A stretch of 34,553 nt of DNA from a bacterium (GTDB lineage Bacteria; Verrucomicrobiota; Verrucomicrobiia; Limisphaerales; UBA11358), in NCBI GenBank assembly GCA_021780905.1, contig JAJXXW010000024.1, positions 1 to 34,553 on the forward strand. Direction: 5' to 3'. The notes under the pieces are model-generated. The model was not told the origin of the DNA. It saw nothing but the letters and a program-made list of their open reading frames with translations, and did no database searches. Position 1 is the first letter of the stretch; each line of letters starts with the position of its first letter. The position numbers were made by a program, and so were the translations under genes. Of the stretch, positions 32,216-34,553 are shown piece by piece.

Positions 32216-34168
32216 ATGAGCAATAACTTCTCCCGGCGCCGCCGTGGAATGCGATTCAAGCCCAAAGGCGGACTGAATCCCGCTCACCAAAAAACCGACC
32301 GCGACGCCGTCGAGGCGCGCCAGGAAGTCGTCACCGAACAAGGCGGACAGGAACGTCTGTTCGAGAAACGCCACCAGAACGAGATCGAACGCGCCGAAAA
32401 CATTGCCGCCGGTTTGCCGCCCGAAGGCAGGACCGAAGTTGCGCCCGCCGGTCACGCCCACCCGCATGGACACAAGCACGAACCCGTGTCGGTCGCGGAA
32501 GAGGCGTTTGTGCCAGTGAAAATTCCCGAGCAGCCGAAAGGTTTGATTGAGACGATCACCTCCACAGCGGCGAACATTGTCAAGAAGGTCCAGAAACTGA
32601 TCCGCCCGGAAAAACGCATCCAAAAGGAGGTCGTCATCAACGCCGAGACGCTCGAAACGCGTGTCGCGGTGACCGAGGACGGCAAGCTGGAGGAATTCAA
32701 CATCGAGCGCACCACCGAGGAACGGCTCGTTGGCAGTATCTTCAAGGGCCGCGTGCGCAACCTCGAAGACGGCCTCAAGGCCGCGTTCGTGGACATCGGC
32801 TTCGAGAAAAACGCATTCCTGCATTACTGGGACATCGTGCCGAACCAGTTCGACTCCGGCGTGGAAATCGTCGAACGCGAAAATCAGGCCCGCCGGCCGC
32901 AGCGCCCGAAGATCACGCAGAAGGATATTCCGCGTTTGTATTCACCCGGCGCGGACATCATTGTTCAGGTCACGAAAGGGCCGATTGGCACCAAAGGCCC
33001 GCGTGTCACGACCAACTTGGTTTTGCCCGGACGTTTCCTCGTGCTGCTGCCCCACTCGGATCAAAGCGGCATTTCCCGCAAGATTGAAAACCCCGAGGAG
33101 CGCAAGCGCCTCAAGAAAATCCTGCGCGAACTGCACATCCCTGACGGCATGGGCGTCATCATGCGCACCGCCGGCGAAGGTCAGCAACTTCGTTACTTCG
33201 TGCGCGACCTCGCGTTTCTCGTCGAGGAATGGAATCAAATTCAGGAGCGCATCAAGAAGCAGCCGTTGGCGACGTGCGTCTTTCAGGAGCCGGATTTGAT
33301 TGAACGCACCGTGCGCGATTTTCTCACCGAAGATGTCGAACGCATTGTCGTGGACAACAACAAGGCCTACGACCGGATGCGCGAGATGATATCCAAAATC
33401 TCCAAGCGCTCGGCGAACAAAATCAAATTATACACGGAGGCGCAGTCGATCTTCGACCGCTTCAACGTCAGCAAGCAGTTGGAAAACACCTTCTCGCGGC
33501 AGGTGAATCTAAAGAGCGGCGGGGCCATCGTCATTGACGAAACCGAGGCGCTCGTGGCGATTGACGTGAACACGGGCCGGCACAAAGGCGGCAAGGATCA
33601 GGACGCGCTCATTTTGAAAGTGAATCTTGAAGCCGCCGAGGAAATTACGCGGCAACTGCGCCTGCGCAACATGGGCGGACTCATCGTGCTCGACTTCATT
33701 GACATGAAATCCGGGCGCGACCGGCAGGCGGTTCACAACAAAATGCGCGAGGGATTACGCCGCGACAAGGCCAAGACCCATATCCTGCCCATCTCGCAGC
33801 TTGGCCTGATGGAGATGACCCGCCAGCGCCACAGCGAAAGCGTCCGCGCCGCCGTCTATGATGACTGCCCGTATTGCAAGGGCCGGGGCAAGGTGAAGAG
33901 TTCCATCACCATGAGCGTCGAGATTCAGCGCAAGCTGCAGGAAATTCTCAAGAAACGCACACGGGACGAGAACGACTTTCAATTGCGTATCGTCGTGCAT
34001 CCAACTGTGCTGGACCGGCTGCGCACCGAGGACGAGAAACATCTCATCGAGATGGAGAAGCGCTACTTCGGCAAATTGTCCTTCCGCGCGGACACCGGTA
34101 TGCACGCTGAACAGTTCAAGATTGTGAACGTGGAGACGAACGAGGAACTCGCCAGCATTGGGGCGTGA
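32216..34168 (+). CDS. rng: RNase E/G family endoribonuclease
   Basis: This encodes 650 residues with a catalytic core like RNase G/E: the S1-type RNA-binding region (about 168-275, VGSIFKGRVRNLEDGLKAAF, VDIGFEKNAFLH), the 5'-sensor region, and the DNase-I-like active site (AIDVNTGR with D450; VLDFIDM with D493 and D496). The zinc link is CPYC (C551 and C554). A non-conserved N-terminal extension of about 115 residues is basic at first and then has a His-rich patch (GHAHPHGHKHEP). No long C-terminal degradosome scaffold is present, so RNase G-like function in rRNA and mRNA processing is more likely. Linkage to mreBCD matches the rng position in Proteobacteria. Confidence 0.92.
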   Translation: MSNNFSRRRRGMRFKPKGGLNPAHQKTDRDAVEARQEVVTEQGGQERLFEKRHQNEIERAENIAAGLPPEGRTEVAPAGHAHPHGHKHEPVSVAEEAFVPVKIPEQPKGLIETITSTAANIVKKVQKLIRPEKRIQKEVVINAETLETRVAVTEDGKLEEFNIERTTEERLVGSIFKGRVRNLEDGLKAAFVDIGFEKNAFLHYWDIVPNQFDSGVEIVERENQARRPQRPKITQKDIPRLYSPGADIIVQVTKGPIGTKGPRVTTNLVLPGRFLVLLPHSDQSGISRKIENPEERKRLKKILRELHIPDGMGVIMRTAGEGQQLRYFVRDLAFLVEEWNQIQERIKKQPLATCVFQEPDLIERTVRDFLTEDVERIVVDNNKAYDRMREMISKISKRSANKIKLYTEAQSIFDRFNVSKQLENTFSRQVNLKSGGAIVIDETEALVAIDVNTGRHKGGKDQDALILKVNLEAAEEITRQLRLRNMGGLIVLDFIDMKSGRDRQAVHNKMREGLRRDKAKTHILPISQLGLMEMTRQRHSESVRAAVYDDCPYCKGRGKVKSSITMSVEIQRKLQEILKKRTRDENDFQLRIVVHPTVLDRLRTEDEKHLIEMEKRYFGKLSFRADTGMHAEQFKIVNVETNEELASIGA

Positions 34169-34187
34169 AATCTGGTGGGGCGAGATG

Positions 34188-34201
34188 ACCGGCGAGCCGG
34201 T
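34188..34201 (+). terminator. Weak hairpin after the RNase E/G gene
   Basis: ACCGGC (34188-34193) and GCCGGT (34196-34201) flank a 2-nt centre, followed only by TT. It lies 20 nt after the stop codon. The stem is short and the U-run minimal, so it may be only a structural element. Confidence 0.25.
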
Positions 34202-34326
34202 TTGCACGGGCACTCGCTCCACCAAAGCCAAACTGCGGGGGGTGCGGGTTCAAAACATCGGTGACGGGTTGGTTCAGGCCATAGGTAACACTTTAAGTGG
34301 GCAGGCAGGAGCGATAGGCTTCTTGG

Positions 34327-34452
34327 ATGCCTTGGAAAACAAGTGAACCTATGGATCAGCGAATTGAGTTTGGGATACGGGCATTGCGGACGGAGAACTT
34401 CCGTGCGTTGTGCGCCGAATACGGCATTAGCAGGCCGTTGAAAAACGGGTGA
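34327..34452 (+). pseudogene. Truncated IS481-type transposase start
   Basis: The frame begins MPWKTSEPMDQRIEFGIRAL and continues RTENFRALCAEYGIS, matching as I recall the helix-turn-helix start of IS481-family transposases. At the border of the terminal repeat (34427) the transposase text stops, and six chance residues (RPLKNG) from the repeat precede the TGA at 34450-34452. The gene is therefore cut after about 35 codons by insertion of, or recombination with, the repeat. The AT-containing sequence near 34282-34305 (GGTAACACTTTAAGTGGGCA) is probably the left terminal repeat of this IS. Only this fragment is in the window. Confidence 0.7.
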
Positions 34453-34553
34453 TTTTTCAGCGCCACGATTTTTCATGGGTGATTTTTTCAAAATTCAGTG
34501 TGCGAACCGTGGTAACGGCTGTCCCCACCGCAGCCGCAAGTCGGCGGTTGGCC
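34427..34553. repeat. Right copy of the 127-bp terminal inverted repeat
   Basis: The reverse complement of positions 1-127, with one mismatch. It contains three GATTTTTCA-type words (34451-34459, 34467-34475, and GATTTTTTCA 34481-34490) with spacings of 16 and 14 nt, which could be protein-binding sites. It lies directly after the truncated IS481 fragment. The copy points outward, so the element body would be outside the window. Confidence 0.9.
34475..34553 (+). CDS. Partial ORF running off the right edge, possible transposase start
   Basis: The mirror image of the partial frame at the left edge, with ATG at 34475 and no stop before the contig edge. It encodes about 26 residues, MGDFFKIQCANRGNGCPHRS then RKSAVG. 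Perfect mirror placement shows it is part of the repeat. Family unknown; a transposase N-terminus is the simplest reading. Confidence 0.3.
   Translation, partial: MGDFFKIQCANRGNGCPHRSRKSAVG

Overview
The window looks like a chromosomal contig from a GC-rich, Gram-negative bacterium, most likely of the phylum Verrucomicrobiota (an inference from gene families and intergenic style, not from a marker-gene tree). Supporting points are a futalosine-type menaquinone gene, a verrucomicrobial-looking type II secretion (T2SS) pseudopilin operon, a short surface-repeat protein of the LA_2272 type, a DUF3568-type lipoprotein, and an intergenic CACGGATAAAAAC-style inverted repeat. Almost all genes have the same GC-rich codon use. 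There is no rRNA operon, CRISPR array or phage module. One tRNA gene is present.

Both ends are the same 127-bp sequence in opposite orientation, with one mismatch. Each copy carries the start of an outward-facing reading frame and iterated GATTTTTCA words. At the right end the copy interrupts the first codons of an IS481-type transposase. The contig is therefore probably the stretch between two copies of one insertion sequence.

Layout from left to right. 180-6530: surface-repeat protein (minus), polyprenyl synthase, a DUF2007-like protein, a GspA/ExeA ATPase, a GspB-like protein and a PEP-CTERM-type CAAX-protease-related protein, then mqnC (minus), a double-CDGSH protein, and rnc (minus). 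6620-9475: a conserved unknown with a possible coupled micro-ORF, a sugar nucleotidyltransferase, and a GDP-mannose 3,5-epimerase homologue. 9775-11482: pyrH, mutM and tRNA-Asn, followed by a decayed integrase start. 12100-16480: recQ, a phosphohexomutase and a small unknown.

16535-22707 is a tightly overlapping minus-strand operon, gspF-H-I-J-K. It continues into a secreted unknown and a large protein whose periplasmic part resembles the 7TMR-HDED domain of PgpH but lacks the 7TM and HD parts. These two genes occupy the place where gspL and gspM usually lie, and are the most interesting candidates here. 22855-26091: yraN, a frameshifted membrane/TPR gene, a lipoprotein, rnhB and a small ABM-like protein.

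26288-34168 is the cell-elongation cluster mreB-mreC-mreD-mrdA-rodA followed by an RNase E/G gene. The phosphohexomutase, nucleotidyltransferase and epimerase could together feed nucleotide-sugar synthesis for surface polysaccharide. The GspA/B pair and the pseudopilins belong to protein export, and the rod cluster to wall synthesis. These functional links are inferences from family identity.
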